Source: Lachnospiraceae bacterium (lineage in GTDB: Bacteria > Bacillota > Clostridia > Lachnospirales > Lachnospiraceae). From it: a stretch of 39,760 nt of DNA. Both the position numbers and the translations under genes were made by a program. Of this stretch, positions 25,949 through 35,206 are shown one piece after another. The DNA is taken from contig JALEKK010000005.1 of the NCBI GenBank assembly GCA_022769005.1, positions 1-39,760 on the forward strand, in the 5' to 3' direction. The notes beneath the pieces were generated by a model, which saw nothing but the letters and a program-made list of their open reading frames with translations, was not told the DNA's origin and did no database searches. How positions within the stretch are numbered: the stretch's first letter is position 1; each line of letters starts with the position of its first letter.

Positions 25949-27559
25949 ATGTCTATTTTTTCACAGGCAAAATCAGATATGAGCTTTGTAAAGATTGATC
26001 CCAAGAAGCTTTCAAAAAAAGGGTTAAAGAAACGAAGAAGAGGTCAATCCACAATAGCGGGTATAATTATTTCCATTATTATGGCCGTTTGTATAATTAT
26101 GTTTCTTTTCAGAATGTTGCCGCTCAGACTCATTCCGGATTTATATGCGATTATAGCGGTAGTCGTTCTTGCGGCATTATGGGTATATTGCTTTATATCG
26201 CAATTTTCGAGGCATAAGCTGATAGGTAAGATAATTGCCATATTTTTATCCGTCGTTTCCATATACGGATTCGCATTTTCTTCCAAGATTGCGGATTCCT
26301 TCGGAAGTATAGCCGGCGGAACATATGTGAAGAAAGACACCATCGATGTTGTTGTTCTTAAGAGGGATAAAGCAGAGAATATAAAAGATACTCTTAAATA
26401 CACATATTCCTATAATGAATCAAGTGACGTTGAGTTAACTAAAAAAGCAATTGGAATGATAAATGAAGAGAACGGCACCGTTGTTGACACTACGAAGTTT
26501 GATAACTGGGATTCTCTGCTGGAAGCTCTTTACGACAACACCGATACGCAGGCGTTGCTTGTTAAAGACAGCATTTACCAATCCGTAATAAAGGATTCAT
26601 ACTCCTCATATTACAATGAGACCAAGGTAGTGGCTCAATACACAATATCAACGGAAATAACTGCATCGGCAAGCGATATTGACGTATCGAAGAATCCGTT
26701 TGTTGTATACATATCCGGAAATGACGAGCAGGGTGACATTAAATCCACGGGACGAAGCGATGTTAACATTTTATTGGTTGCAAACCCTAAAACAAGAGAA
26801 ATCCTGCTGGTATCAACTCCGAGAGATTCTTATATTACGATTGAGGACGCAGATGGAGACAGAGGATATGATAAACTGACTCACGCGGGTCTTGCGGGCA
26901 TTGAGTATTCGGAAAAGGCACTCAGTGAACTTTACGGAGTTCCTATAGATTTCTATATGAAGCTGAACTTTACGGGAGTTGTAAATGTAGTAGATGCCTT
27001 AGGCGGCATAACTGTTAATTCCGATGTTGAATTTACAAACGGAACGGATGCTGCTCCGATTCAGTATCACTTTGAAAAGGGACCTAACGAAATGGACGGA
27101 GCCAAGACACTGGCGTTCTGCAGAGAAAGACATAATTTTGCGGACGGCGACTTCCAAAGAGGAAGAAACCAGATGGCGGCACTTAACGGAATTATTAATA
27201 AAGTTACGTCTCCGGGAATATTAACCAATTATTCGGGCGTACTTGATGCATTTTCAAGCATGGTATATACCAATATGCCTGTGACATCTTTAACGTCTCT
27301 GATTCGTTCTCAATTATCGGGAGGAGAACAATGGCATATTCAATCATATGCAATTGAAGGAGAACCTGCCGTAAGGAACTGTCAGGTATACGGACTTAAG
27401 AATGTTTCGGTTGATATTATTGACGAAAATACCGTAGGCATAGCTTCGGAACTTATGAACAAGGTAATAACCGGCGAAAAAGTAAATGTCGATGAGTATG
27501 TAAAAGCTCAGACAAGTACAACGGTAAATTCTTCGGAGCTTGAGTCGGAAGAAGAATAA
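25949..27559 (+). CDS. LytR-CpsA-Psr (LCP) family cell-wall polymer ligase
   Basis: A membrane-anchored phosphotransferase that attaches teichoic acid-like or capsular polymers to peptidoglycan. Of 536 residues, the first 30 are basic. Three hydrophobic helices follow (about 33-57, 63-82 and 91-112), then an extracellular accessory domain (about 115-265) and the LCP domain. Motifs include GRSDVNILLVANPKTREILL, STPRDSYITI with the active-site Arg, DKLTHAGLAG, VDALGGITV and CRERHNFADGDFQRGRNQ. Three anchoring helices plus an accessory domain resemble Cps2A-like LCP proteins. The start ATG 25949 follows AGGAAGGGA; an ATG at 25907 would add 14 residues ahead of that site. No convincing promoter is seen in the divergent gap with gdhA. 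The tail is acidic. Confidence 0.92.
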   Translation: MSIFSQAKSDMSFVKIDPKKLSKKGLKKRRRGQSTIAGIIISIIMAVCIIMFLFRMLPLRLIPDLYAIIAVVVLAALWVYCFISQFSRHKLIGKIIAIFLSVVSIYGFAFSSKIADSFGSIAGGTYVKKDTIDVVVLKRDKAENIKDTLKYTYSYNESSDVELTKKAIGMINEENGTVVDTTKFDNWDSLLEALYDNTDTQALLVKDSIYQSVIKDSYSSYYNETKVVAQYTISTEITASASDIDVSKNPFVVYISGNDEQGDIKSTGRSDVNILLVANPKTREILLVSTPRDSYITIEDADGDRGYDKLTHAGLAGIEYSEKALSELYGVPIDFYMKLNFTGVVNVVDALGGITVNSDVEFTNGTDAAPIQYHFEKGPNEMDGAKTLAFCRERHNFADGDFQRGRNQMAALNGIINKVTSPGILTNYSGVLDAFSSMVYTNMPVTSLTSLIRSQLSGGEQWHIQSYAIEGEPAVRNCQVYGLKNVSVDIIDENTVGIASELMNKVITGEKVNVDEYVKAQTSTTVNSSELESEEE

Positions 27560-27565
27560 CAATAT

Positions 27566-27623
27566 AAAAGCAGACCGATATGCGACATCCGTTAACGGAC
27601 ACCGCATATACGGTCTGTTTTTA
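27566..27623 (+). terminator. Terminator after the LCP gene
   Basis: AGACCGATATGCG (27572 region) pairs with CGCATATACGGTCT (to about 27617) with one bulged base, flanked by AAAA and TTTTT. The loop itself holds the palindrome TCCGTTAACGGA. Confidence 0.8.
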
Positions 27624-27656
27624 TGACTGATTAACATAATAAATTGCGGGACTATT

Positions 27657-29039
27657 ATGAATAAAGAATTTCAGAAAACAGAAGAAGAATTAAATAGACT
27701 TCCGTTTTTTACGGATGCGGGAAACGGTCTTAAGTACGGAAGGGACAGGATGGATGCTTTTCTGGAAAAAACAGGACATCCCGAAAACGCATATCGCATT
27801 ATTCAGGTTGCCGGTACCAACGGTAAAGGATCGGTATGCGCATACATAAGCGCGGGACTTGCCTCATTGGGATTTAAAGTGGGGACATTTACATCACCTC
27901 ATCTTACGGACATAAGAGAGAGAATTGCAATAAACGGTGAATGTATTTCCGTTGATGACTTTGTGAGATTGTATTACAAGGTTAAGGAAATGATTATTTC
28001 CGTCGCTAAGGAAATAAAGGGCTTTAATCTGGGATATTTTGAATATCTTGAGGCAATGGCAATAATATATTACAGGGAATGCGGAATTGATGTGCTTGTA
28101 ATAGAAACAGGACTGGGAGGAAGGCATGATTCGTCAACTTCTTTAATCGGACCGGATGTATGTGTTCTTACATCCGTCGGCATGGACCATACAGCAATAC
28201 TCGGTGAGACATATGAAGAAATATCATATGAAAAAGCCGGAATAATACGAGACGGAGCCGATGTGGTATCTGTTTATCCGGATATTGACGATAATGTCAA
28301 TGAAGCGATTAAAGTAATATATACTAAAGAGGCCGTTAAAAATAAATGCAGCATTACATGGGTTTATAAAAATAATATTAAAAGCATTATAATGAATGGC
28401 GGTTCAATTGATTTTTCACTTCAAAATGATTATTATAAAAATGTTATTTTTAAATTGGATACGGCGGCCTTATATCAGGCGGAAAATGCTTCCGTTGCAC
28501 TTACCGCAATTGCAATATTTTTAAAAAGATTCGGACGTAAATTAAATGATAACGATATAGTGCTGCTTAAAGACGCATTATATAAGGTCAGATGGTCTGC
28601 AAGAATGCAATGTATGGGGGACGGAATTTATCTGGACGGAGCGCATAATCCGCAGGGAATAAAGAGATTTACGGAGAGCGCCCGAGCCGTTTCACACGGG
28701 GCAGACGCAACATTGGTATTCAGTGTCGTATCCGACAAAAATTTCGGAGAAATGATAAGAACCGTTGTCAAATCAAATGTATTCAGTGATTATGTAATTA
28801 CGGAGCTGAATAATACTTCAAGGGCACTTGATAAAGATACTATCAAAAAAGAATTTCTCTTATCCGGAGTATGCGATGACGGCAATTTAACGGTTGAAAA
28901 TGATGTTTATGCGGCAATACGTAATGCAATAAAACGTCACAATGAATTAAAAGGCATAAAAAAAAGATATTTATTTTTTGCCGGTTCACTGTACTTGGCT
29001 GCAATAGTGGAAGATTTAATCAGGGAAGAAGAGCAATGA
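27657..29039 (+). CDS. folC: Dihydrofolate/folylpolyglutamate synthase
   Basis: A Mur-ligase-like ATP-dependent enzyme that adds glutamate to dihydropteroate or to folates; 460 residues, normal length. The P-loop is GTNGKGS (53-59). TFTSPHLTDIRERI contains the family SPHL motif, ETGLGGRHDS and SVGMDHTAILG are metal- and folate-site segments, and LDGAHNPQG belongs to the C-terminal domain. Only a poor ribosome site precedes the ATG (GCGGGA). The stop overlaps the start of the 54-residue protein (ATGA), so the two are coupled. Other folate genes are not in the window. Confidence 0.94.
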   Translation: MNKEFQKTEEELNRLPFFTDAGNGLKYGRDRMDAFLEKTGHPENAYRIIQVAGTNGKGSVCAYISAGLASLGFKVGTFTSPHLTDIRERIAINGECISVDDFVRLYYKVKEMIISVAKEIKGFNLGYFEYLEAMAIIYYRECGIDVLVIETGLGGRHDSSTSLIGPDVCVLTSVGMDHTAILGETYEEISYEKAGIIRDGADVVSVYPDIDDNVNEAIKVIYTKEAVKNKCSITWVYKNNIKSIIMNGGSIDFSLQNDYYKNVIFKLDTAALYQAENASVALTAIAIFLKRFGRKLNDNDIVLLKDALYKVRWSARMQCMGDGIYLDGAHNPQGIKRFTESARAVSHGADATLVFSVVSDKNFGEMIRTVVKSNVFSDYVITELNNTSRALDKDTIKKEFLLSGVCDDGNLTVENDVYAAIRNAIKRHNELKGIKKRYLFFAGSLYLAAIVEDLIREEEQ

Positions 29040-29200
29040 TAGATTTTGAAGAAGAATTAAAAAAATTTCGTCCGAGTCTGGAAGTGGACGAAGCCGAAAC
29101 CGCAATATATGAGGGAGATGCACCCGACATGACGGATTTATTCTATAAGATGCTGGAAGATGTAGATAAGCATAACCTTATTAATAATGATAAGAAGTAA
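29036..29200 (+). CDS. 54-residue acidic protein coupled to folC
   Basis: A short reading frame starting in the folC stop (ATGA) and ending 16 bases before the zinc-ribbon gene. The product begins MIDFEEELKKFRPSLEV and contains AETAIYEGDAPDMTDLFYKM; it is acidic and largely helical, with no membrane segment. I do not recognise a named family. Start overlap, the tight fit between two genes and coding-like composition support a real gene. It may be an adaptor or regulator; nothing in the sequence fixes its role. Confidence 0.7.
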   Translation: MIDFEEELKKFRPSLEVDEAETAIYEGDAPDMTDLFYKMLEDVDKHNLINNDKK

Positions 29201-29216
29201 GTAAGGGGAACAGTAA

Positions 29217-30617
29217 ATGAAATGTAACATTTGTGGTGCAGAGCTGTTGAAAAGTGATTTTTGCCCGGAATGCGGTCAGGATGTGTCATTTTATAAAAAA
29301 TGTGCTGCAAGATCCAACTCATATTATAATGCCGCCCTCGAAAAGGCAAAGTCAAGAAATTTAACAGGTGCCATAAGCCTTCTTAAAACAAGTCTTTTTT
29401 TGGATAAAAGAAATATAAATGCCAGAAATCTTTTGGGACTTTGCTATTACGAAAGAGGAGATGTGGTAGAGGGTGTAAGTCAGTGGATTATAAGCAGAAA
29501 ATTTAAGGGAGAAAATAACAGAGCGACAGAATATGTTGAATATATAGAATCGGATTCGTCCGAATTCAACGAGCAAACAGCCATGGTAAGAAAATATAAT
29601 GAGGTCCTTGAATATGCTCATAACGGAAGTTTAGATATAGCAATGATTCAACTTAAGAACGTCGTTCAAAAATTCCCTAATTTTTCCAAGGCGCAGGCAC
29701 TCATGGGACTTTTTTATATGTACAAAGATGCATATATGAAAAGCGAAAAGGCTTTGAACCAGGCTTTAAGCGTTGATACGGGCAATACCGTGGCTGCGAG
29801 CCTGCTTCAAAAACTGCAGAAACTGAAAAAAATAAAAAAACAGCCGAAAACTCCTATTGAGACACTTCTTGCCGAAGACGATAACGCAGATGAAAGAGCG
29901 CCTTTAAGCGGAGATGACGTAATTATTCCGGAAACATCACATAAGAAGACCAATATGGCGACATTTTCAATAATTAACATAATTATAGGTATTGCCATAG
30001 GGGCGGCGGTTATTTTTTTCCTTATAGTTCCGGCAAAGGAAAGACTGGTGGTTGCGGATTATAACAACACCATACAGGATTACAGCAATCAGCTTTCGGA
30101 TGCCAATTCAAAGCTTACGGAAGCCAATTCCAAAGTTGATTCAATAACTAAAGAGAGAGATGCATTAAAAAATCAGGTAAATGAAATAAGCGGAGACGGC
30201 GGGGTCAATAAATATATGACAACCCTTGTGGAAGCATCCGACAAATTTATTTCCAACGATATTCCGGGAACCGTAGAACTGCTTACGGATTTGGACAGCG
30301 CGGATGTGTTGCCTAACGATGCCGCAAAAAATCTGTACAATACATTGAAAGACAAGACTTATGCCCAGGGAGCGGAGCAACTCCTAAATAACGGAATAAG
30401 TGCATACAATTCCGGTGATTTTGAAAATGCGGCAAGACTTTCGTCAAAGGCATATAAGGCGAATGACAGTTTAGTTGATGCGGTATATTATACTGCCAAG
30501 TCATATGAATCCACGAACAATGCGAATAAAGCAAAGGAATATTACAGAATAATAATCGATAAATTTGCCGACAGTAAGTATTATAACGAAGCTACGGCAT
30601 ATGTGAGTACACATTGA
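29217..30617 (+). CDS. Zinc-ribbon, TPR and coiled-coil membrane protein
   Basis: A 466-residue single-pass membrane protein of unknown function. Residues 3-19 form a zinc ribbon (CNICG and CPECG). Residues 30-200 are TPR-like helical repeats (ISLLKTSLFLDKRNINARNL, FSKAQALMGLFYM). After an acidic/Pro linker (205-240) a membrane helix follows at about 246-272. Outside the membrane a coiled coil (about 280-325, with repeats of DANSKL and EANSKV) leads to a second helical TPR region with SGDFENAARLSSKAYKAND. The ZnR and first TPR set face the cytoplasm by the positive-inside rule (HKKTN before the helix). ATG 29217 follows AAGGGGA. A scaffold linking cytoplasmic and wall-side partners is a reasonable guess only. 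Confidence 0.8.
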   Translation: MKCNICGAELLKSDFCPECGQDVSFYKKCAARSNSYYNAALEKAKSRNLTGAISLLKTSLFLDKRNINARNLLGLCYYERGDVVEGVSQWIISRKFKGENNRATEYVEYIESDSSEFNEQTAMVRKYNEVLEYAHNGSLDIAMIQLKNVVQKFPNFSKAQALMGLFYMYKDAYMKSEKALNQALSVDTGNTVAASLLQKLQKLKKIKKQPKTPIETLLAEDDNADERAPLSGDDVIIPETSHKKTNMATFSIINIIIGIAIGAAVIFFLIVPAKERLVVADYNNTIQDYSNQLSDANSKLTEANSKVDSITKERDALKNQVNEISGDGGVNKYMTTLVEASDKFISNDIPGTVELLTDLDSADVLPNDAAKNLYNTLKDKTYAQGAEQLLNNGISAYNSGDFENAARLSSKAYKANDSLVDAVYYTAKSYESTNNANKAKEYYRIIIDKFADSKYYNEATAYVSTH

Positions 30618-30618
30618 T

Positions 30619-31320
30619 ATGAATACAATCATAAAAAAACCGGGATTTGGCGAATTGATTGAAAAAAAGTCAAAGTTTTTATCGGAAGTTTACCATATTG
30701 ACAGTGCGGAAGAAGCCGAGCATTATATTGCAAACACAAAACATACGCACTATGCGGCAAAGCATTGGGTATATGCATATATTGCGGACAACGGCGCAAA
30801 AATAAAATATTCGGACGACGGCGAACCTCAGGGAACGGCGGGAAGACCGCTGCTGGATCTGTTGCGCAATATGAATCTTACAAACTGTATAATAATAGTT
30901 ACAAGATATTTCGGAGGTGTTTTGCTTGGTACCGGAGGACTTGTAAGAGCATATACAGAATCGGCTAAGCTTGCTTTGGAGAATTCAGAAGTTGCCATAT
31001 ATACGGACGGAGTTAACATATACGCGGACGTGGAATATTCAAATCTCGAAGAATTTAAATATAAAATAAATCAATTAAATACAAGGCTTGTAAACGAATT
31101 ATATGCCGATAATAATGAAATTCAAATTACATCCGGAAACGGAAAGTCTTTGAAAATTTTAAGAATAACGAGCATTGAATACACAAATACGTGCAGAATA
31201 CACCTGGTTTGTACAAATGAAGCAAAAGATATATTCATATCCGAAATAAGGGAAAGCTTTGCCGGAAGGATTGACTTGGATATGGGAGATTCCGGATTAA
31301 CAGAGCTTATATATGAATAG
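30619..31320 (+). CDS. YigZ/IMPACT family protein
   Basis: A 233-residue protein of the UPF0029/IMPACT family (YigZ, YvyE). The N-terminal domain holds IEKKSKFLSEVYHIDSAEEA, THYAAKHWVYAYI, YSDDGEPQGTAGRPLLDLL and ITRYFGGVLLGTGGLVRAY, all near-universal in the family. The C-terminal domain (about 140-233) is of the DUF1949 type, ferredoxin-like. Eukaryotic IMPACT regulates GCN2; bacterial roles are unclear, with RNA or ribosome binding suggested. The ATG lies two bases after the previous stop with no clear ribosome site, so it probably depends on upstream translation. Confidence 0.9.
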   Translation: MNTIIKKPGFGELIEKKSKFLSEVYHIDSAEEAEHYIANTKHTHYAAKHWVYAYIADNGAKIKYSDDGEPQGTAGRPLLDLLRNMNLTNCIIIVTRYFGGVLLGTGGLVRAYTESAKLALENSEVAIYTDGVNIYADVEYSNLEEFKYKINQLNTRLVNELYADNNEIQITSGNGKSLKILRITSIEYTNTCRIHLVCTNEAKDIFISEIRESFAGRIDLDMGDSGLTELIYE

Positions 31321-31398
31321 AGAAAATTGTCGATAATATGTACATGGGATTAAAGTATTTAATTGAGCGAAACGGCATATATAAAAAGAGGTAATGAT

Positions 31399-31566
31399 AT
31401 GAGCAGAATTTTAGAAGATGACAAAGAAAACGCGATATTGGTTGCAAGACGCCTCATAGAGGAAAATGCAAATCTGGACATATCCTCACTTGCGGCTGTT
31501 TCGGGACTGTCGGAAGAAGATATTGAACTTTTAATCGACGATATTAATAAAGAGAAAAACCGATAA
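31399..31566 (+). CDS. 55-residue helical protein
   Basis: A short protein starting MSRILEDDKENAILVARRLIEENANLD is seen here as helix one (first 24 residues), then SSLAAVSGLSEEDIELLIDDI, which looks like a helix-turn-helix or a small UBA-like bundle. I do not recognise a named family. ATG 31399 has AAGAGGT eight bases upstream; the TTG at 31363 has no site. Its stop overlaps the DUF5685 start (TAATG), which makes coupling certain in layout and supports a joint role. Confidence 0.7.
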   Translation: MSRILEDDKENAILVARRLIEENANLDISSLAAVSGLSEEDIELLIDDINKEKNR

Positions 31567-32411
31567 TGTATGGATATATACGAATAAATGAACCGGAATT
31601 GAAAGTAAAAGAATTGTCTGTTTACAGGGGAGCGTACTGCGGTCTGTGCGATTCACTTGTTAAAAGACACGGCAGAATAGCACAGATGACCCTCGAGCAT
31701 GATATGACATTTTTGGTTTTATTGCTTGAGGGACTTTATGAGCCTAAAATTTCCCATATGAGCGGCAGATGTATTATTCATCCCATTCAAAGGCACAGGT
31801 TTGACAAATCCGAAATTACGGATTATGCCGCAGACATGAATGTGCTTATGGCATGGCATAAAATAAACGACGATGTGCATGATGACGGGAAGCTTACTTC
31901 ACGAACCATGAGAACACTGCTGTACGGAAGGTTTAAGGCGGTAAATGATAAATATCGCAATAAGTCGGTGCGTATTATGAAAGCACTTTCAAAGTTAAGT
32001 TCTCTGGAAAAGAACAGGTGCGAAAACCTGGACAGCGTATCCGGAGCCTTTGGTGAGGTGCTTGGCGAATGTTTTGTATACAAAAATGATTACTGGAAAG
32101 ACGCGCTTTATAATTTAGGATATGCACTTGGCGAATTTATATATATAATGGATGCATATGATGACTTAGACAGGGATGAACGCAAAAAAGAATATAATCC
32201 TCTGAGTTATAAAAAAAGAAGTTTTGGTAACAATGCGGAATTTGACAAATATGTTGAAGCAATACTTAATATTTCAATGGCGAAAGCAGCGGATATTTTC
32301 GAAAGGCTGCCCATTGTAAAAAACGCCGAATTGCTTAGAAACATAATATATGCCGGTGTCTGGCTCAGATGGGATGAGCTGCATGCCGATAAACGTAAAA
32401 TAAAGAGGTAA
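31566..32411 (+). CDS. DUF5685-family protein with two Asp-rich motifs
   Basis: A 281-residue all-helical, cytoplasmic-looking protein matching, as far as I recall, DUF5685, a Firmicute family without known function. The N-terminus has YCGLC (C25, C28), a possible metal or thiol site. Two Asp-rich stretches stand out: NDDVHDD (101-107) and DAYDDLDRD (196-204), each inside a predicted helix and 90 residues apart. This recalls the paired metal-binding Asp motifs of class I isoprenoid synthases such as squalene and phytoene synthases, whose [10 protein letters not shown]-like helix (159-168) also has a counterpart. The resemblance is by eye. It is coupled to the 55-residue gene and followed two bases later by the J-domain gene. 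Confidence 0.75.
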   Translation: MYGYIRINEPELKVKELSVYRGAYCGLCDSLVKRHGRIAQMTLEHDMTFLVLLLEGLYEPKISHMSGRCIIHPIQRHRFDKSEITDYAADMNVLMAWHKINDDVHDDGKLTSRTMRTLLYGRFKAVNDKYRNKSVRIMKALSKLSSLEKNRCENLDSVSGAFGEVLGECFVYKNDYWKDALYNLGYALGEFIYIMDAYDDLDRDERKKEYNPLSYKKRSFGNNAEFDKYVEAILNISMAKAADIFERLPIVKNAELLRNIIYAGVWLRWDELHADKRKIKR

Positions 32412-32413
32412 AC

Positions 32414-33187
32414 ATGGATCCATATAAAGTTCTTGGAATATCACCGTCTGCAAGTGATGACGAAGTGAAAAAGGCATACAGAAGGCTCAGCCGAAAATAT
32501 CATCCTGATGCAAATGTGAATAAATCAAAACAGGAACAGGAAGCGGCTGAGGAAAACTTCAAGAAGGTTCAGATGGCATATGACAATATAATGAAAATCA
32601 GATCCGGCAAAGCCACATCCGGGGGATACGGCGGAACAGGTTACTACGGAGGACATGGTACTTCCGGCGGAGGATACGGCGGCGGATATTCCGGAGATTA
32701 TGAAAATTACGGAGGCGGAGGCAACTGGTGGGACGCTTTCAACTTCGGAGGCGGATACTCCTCCAATTATGCCGATGAAGCGCGGAAATGGGGGGATGAT
32801 CAGACTTCGCAAAGACTTCGTGCCGCAATTAATTATACCGTTGCCGGTGCATACAATGAAGCATTGAACATATTAAATGCGCTGAGTGAAAGAGATGCCA
32901 GGTGGTACTTTGTTATGTCATTTGTTCAAAGCGGTCTCGGCAACAGTTCGGCTGCTTTGGAAATGGCTGCGAGAGCCAAACAGATGGATCCGGATAATGA
33001 AACTTATAACAATTTATATAGACAGTTATACGGCGGAGGCGCCGGTTATGCATATAACGGCAGGCGATACGGAAGAAAGGGCATGATGAATCAGGCGTTT
33101 ATTTGTCTTCCGGCAGCCGTTTGTGTCGGTATTAATGCCTGCAGCATGATGACAGGCGGAAGAATGGGATATACATTTTGCTGTTAA
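32414..33187 (+). CDS. J-domain protein with Gly/Tyr-rich linker and TPR-like region
   Basis: A 257-residue co-chaperone-type protein. Residues 1-62 are a J domain ([22 protein letters not shown] with the HPD triad at 30-32) that would stimulate a DnaK ATPase. Residues 69-116 are extremely rich in Gly and Tyr with two Trp, a counterpart of the DnaJ G/F region. Residues 132-206 are TPR-like helices ([21 protein letters not shown]). The C-terminus is hydrophobic and carries five Cys (231, 237, 243, 256, 257). It lacks the zinc and substrate domains of true DnaJ, so it is a specialised type C J-protein. The client is likely linked to the upstream DUF5685 gene. Confidence 0.88.
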   Translation: MDPYKVLGISPSASDDEVKKAYRRLSRKYHPDANVNKSKQEQEAAEENFKKVQMAYDNIMKIRSGKATSGGYGGTGYYGGHGTSGGGYGGGYSGDYENYGGGGNWWDAFNFGGGYSSNYADEARKWGDDQTSQRLRAAINYTVAGAYNEALNILNALSERDARWYFVMSFVQSGLGNSSAALEMAARAKQMDPDNETYNNLYRQLYGGGAGYAYNGRRYGRKGMMNQAFICLPAAVCVGINACSMMTGGRMGYTFCC

Positions 33188-33202
33188 TATAGGAGTGAGT
33201 AA

Positions 33203-35206
33203 ATGTCAGAAAATAATAAAAAAGGGACATATTATATAACTACTGCCATTGCATATGCGTCCGGGAAGCCGCATATAGGCAATACATACGAAATGATTCT
33301 TGCGGATGCAATTGTAAGATATAAAAGATTGCAGGGATACGACGCAAGACTTCAGACCGGAACTGACGAACACGGGCAAAAAATCGAAGACAAGGCCATA
33401 GCCGCAGGTGTAACGCCTAAAGAATATGTAGATAAAGTCAGTGCGGAAATAAAGAGAATCTATGACCTTGTTGACATGTCATATGACAAATTCGTAAGAA
33501 CCACAGATGAATACCATAAAGTTCAGGTTCAGAAGATATTTAAAAAATTATATGAAAAGGGCGATATTTACAAAGGCGTTTACAAGGGCATGTATTGTAA
33601 GGCATGTGAATCGTTTTTTACGGAACAGCAGCTTGTTGACGGAAAGTGTCCGGACTGCGGAGGAGATGTATATCCTGCCGAGGAAGAAGCATACTTTTTC
33701 GAAATGAGTAAATATGCCGACAGATTATTAAAGCATATTGAGGAACATCCGAATTTCATTCAGCCTGAATCAAGAAAGAATGAAATGGTTAACAATTTCA
33801 TCAAGCCGGGATTAAAGGACCTGTGCGTTTCAAGAACGTCATTTAAATGGGGTATACCCGTGGATTTTGATCCTAAACATGTAATTTATGTATGGATCGA
33901 TGCTCTTACAAACTATATCACAGGACTGGGTTATGATGCGGACGGTAATTCAGATGAATTATATAATAAGTATTGGCCTGCAGATTTGCATTTAATAGGA
34001 AAAGACATATTAAGGTTCCATACCATTTATTGGCCTATTATGCTCATGGCTCTTGATTTACCTCTTCCAAAGCAGGTGTTCGGTCATCCGTGGCTTCTTA
34101 AAAACGACGGAAAGATGAGTAAATCAAAGGGAAATGTTATCTATGCGGACGATATTGTGGATATATTCGGCGTTGACGCCGTAAGATATTTTTGCCTTCA
34201 TGAGATGCCGTTTGAGAACGATGGTGTAATTTCATGGGACCTTATGCTTGAAAGATATGATTCCGAACTTGCCAATACACTCGGCAATCTCGTAAAACGT
34301 ACCGTTTCAATGGCAGGCAAATACCTGGGAGGAAATCTTAAACAGACAGGCGTAACGTCAACCGTACAGGAAGGATTGATTTCAGGGGACGGATATGAAA
34401 TTGATCAATCTCTTAAAGAAGTCGTTACATCGTCGAAGGGTATCATTGAAGAGAAGATGAAGGATCTCAGAGTTGCGGATGCTCTTACGGAAGTATTTAA
34501 AATATTCAAAAGGTGTAATAAATATATTGATGAAACCGAGCCATGGATTCTCGGGAAGGAAGAGATTTCAAAAGAAAGATTATCGGAAGTTTTATATAAC
34601 TTGGCGGAAAGCATTACAATAGGAGCCAATCTTCTTGTACCGTTTATGCCGTCCACGTCAAGGGCAATCATGTCTGAATTTTTCTCAAATCCCGATGACG
34701 GAGTGAGAGAGTATGATAAGCTCGGCGAATTCGGTTTGATAAAAGAATACAATGTAACCGAAAATCCGGAAACATTGTTTATGCGAAAGGATTTCGAAGA
34801 AACTAAGAAACTTGTTGAAGAAATAGAAGAAAAACAAAGAAAGGCCGCAAAGCCTGATTATCCGGAAGTGGAAATCAAGCCTGAAATAGGTATCGAAGAC
34901 TTTGAGAAAGTACAGCTGAGAGTCGGAGAAGTAATCAAATGTGAGCCCGTGCCAAAATCAAAGAAGCTTCTTGTATCACAGATAAGAATCGGCGAAGAGA
35001 TGAGACAGATTGTATCGGGAATCTCGGAATATTATAAACCTGAAGAAATGGTTGGGAAAAAGGTTGCCGTTATTACTAATCTTAAACCCGTAAAGCTTTG
35101 CGGAGTTGAATCTCAGGGAATGATACTTGCAGCGTCTGATGACAAGGGTAATCTTTCGGTACTCACATTGGATAAGGACATTATTGCGGGAAGTGAGATA
35201 AGATGA
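33203..35206 (+). CDS. metG: Methionyl-tRNA synthetase
   Basis: A class I synthetase of 667 residues. The HIGH-type motif is HIGN (24-27), and KMSKSKG lies at about 303-309. A zinc knuckle is formed by CKACESFF and CPDCGG (about 132-155). Then follow the anticodon-binding helices and a C-terminal tRNA-binding (EMAP/Arc1-like) domain from about 565, with FEKVQLRVGEVIKCE and GMILAASD. The start follows TAGGAGTGA. I see no T-box or SAM leader in the 15-base gap after the J-protein gene. Its stop overlaps the tatD start (ATGA), the conserved Firmicute metG-tatD order. Confidence 0.96.
   Translation: MSENNKKGTYYITTAIAYASGKPHIGNTYEMILADAIVRYKRLQGYDARLQTGTDEHGQKIEDKAIAAGVTPKEYVDKVSAEIKRIYDLVDMSYDKFVRTTDEYHKVQVQKIFKKLYEKGDIYKGVYKGMYCKACESFFTEQQLVDGKCPDCGGDVYPAEEEAYFFEMSKYADRLLKHIEEHPNFIQPESRKNEMVNNFIKPGLKDLCVSRTSFKWGIPVDFDPKHVIYVWIDALTNYITGLGYDADGNSDELYNKYWPADLHLIGKDILRFHTIYWPIMLMALDLPLPKQVFGHPWLLKNDGKMSKSKGNVIYADDIVDIFGVDAVRYFCLHEMPFENDGVISWDLMLERYDSELANTLGNLVKRTVSMAGKYLGGNLKQTGVTSTVQEGLISGDGYEIDQSLKEVVTSSKGIIEEKMKDLRVADALTEVFKIFKRCNKYIDETEPWILGKEEISKERLSEVLYNLAESITIGANLLVPFMPSTSRAIMSEFFSNPDDGVREYDKLGEFGLIKEYNVTENPETLFMRKDFEETKKLVEEIEEKQRKAAKPDYPEVEIKPEIGIEDFEKVQLRVGEVIKCEPVPKSKKLLVSQIRIGEEMRQIVSGISEYYKPEEMVGKKVAVITNLKPVKLCGVESQGMILAASDDKGNLSVLTLDKDIIAGSEIR

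Noticed and set aside
32655-33086. Overlapping plus-strand frames in the J-protein gene
   Set aside because: Out-of-frame shadows produced by the Gly-rich codons.
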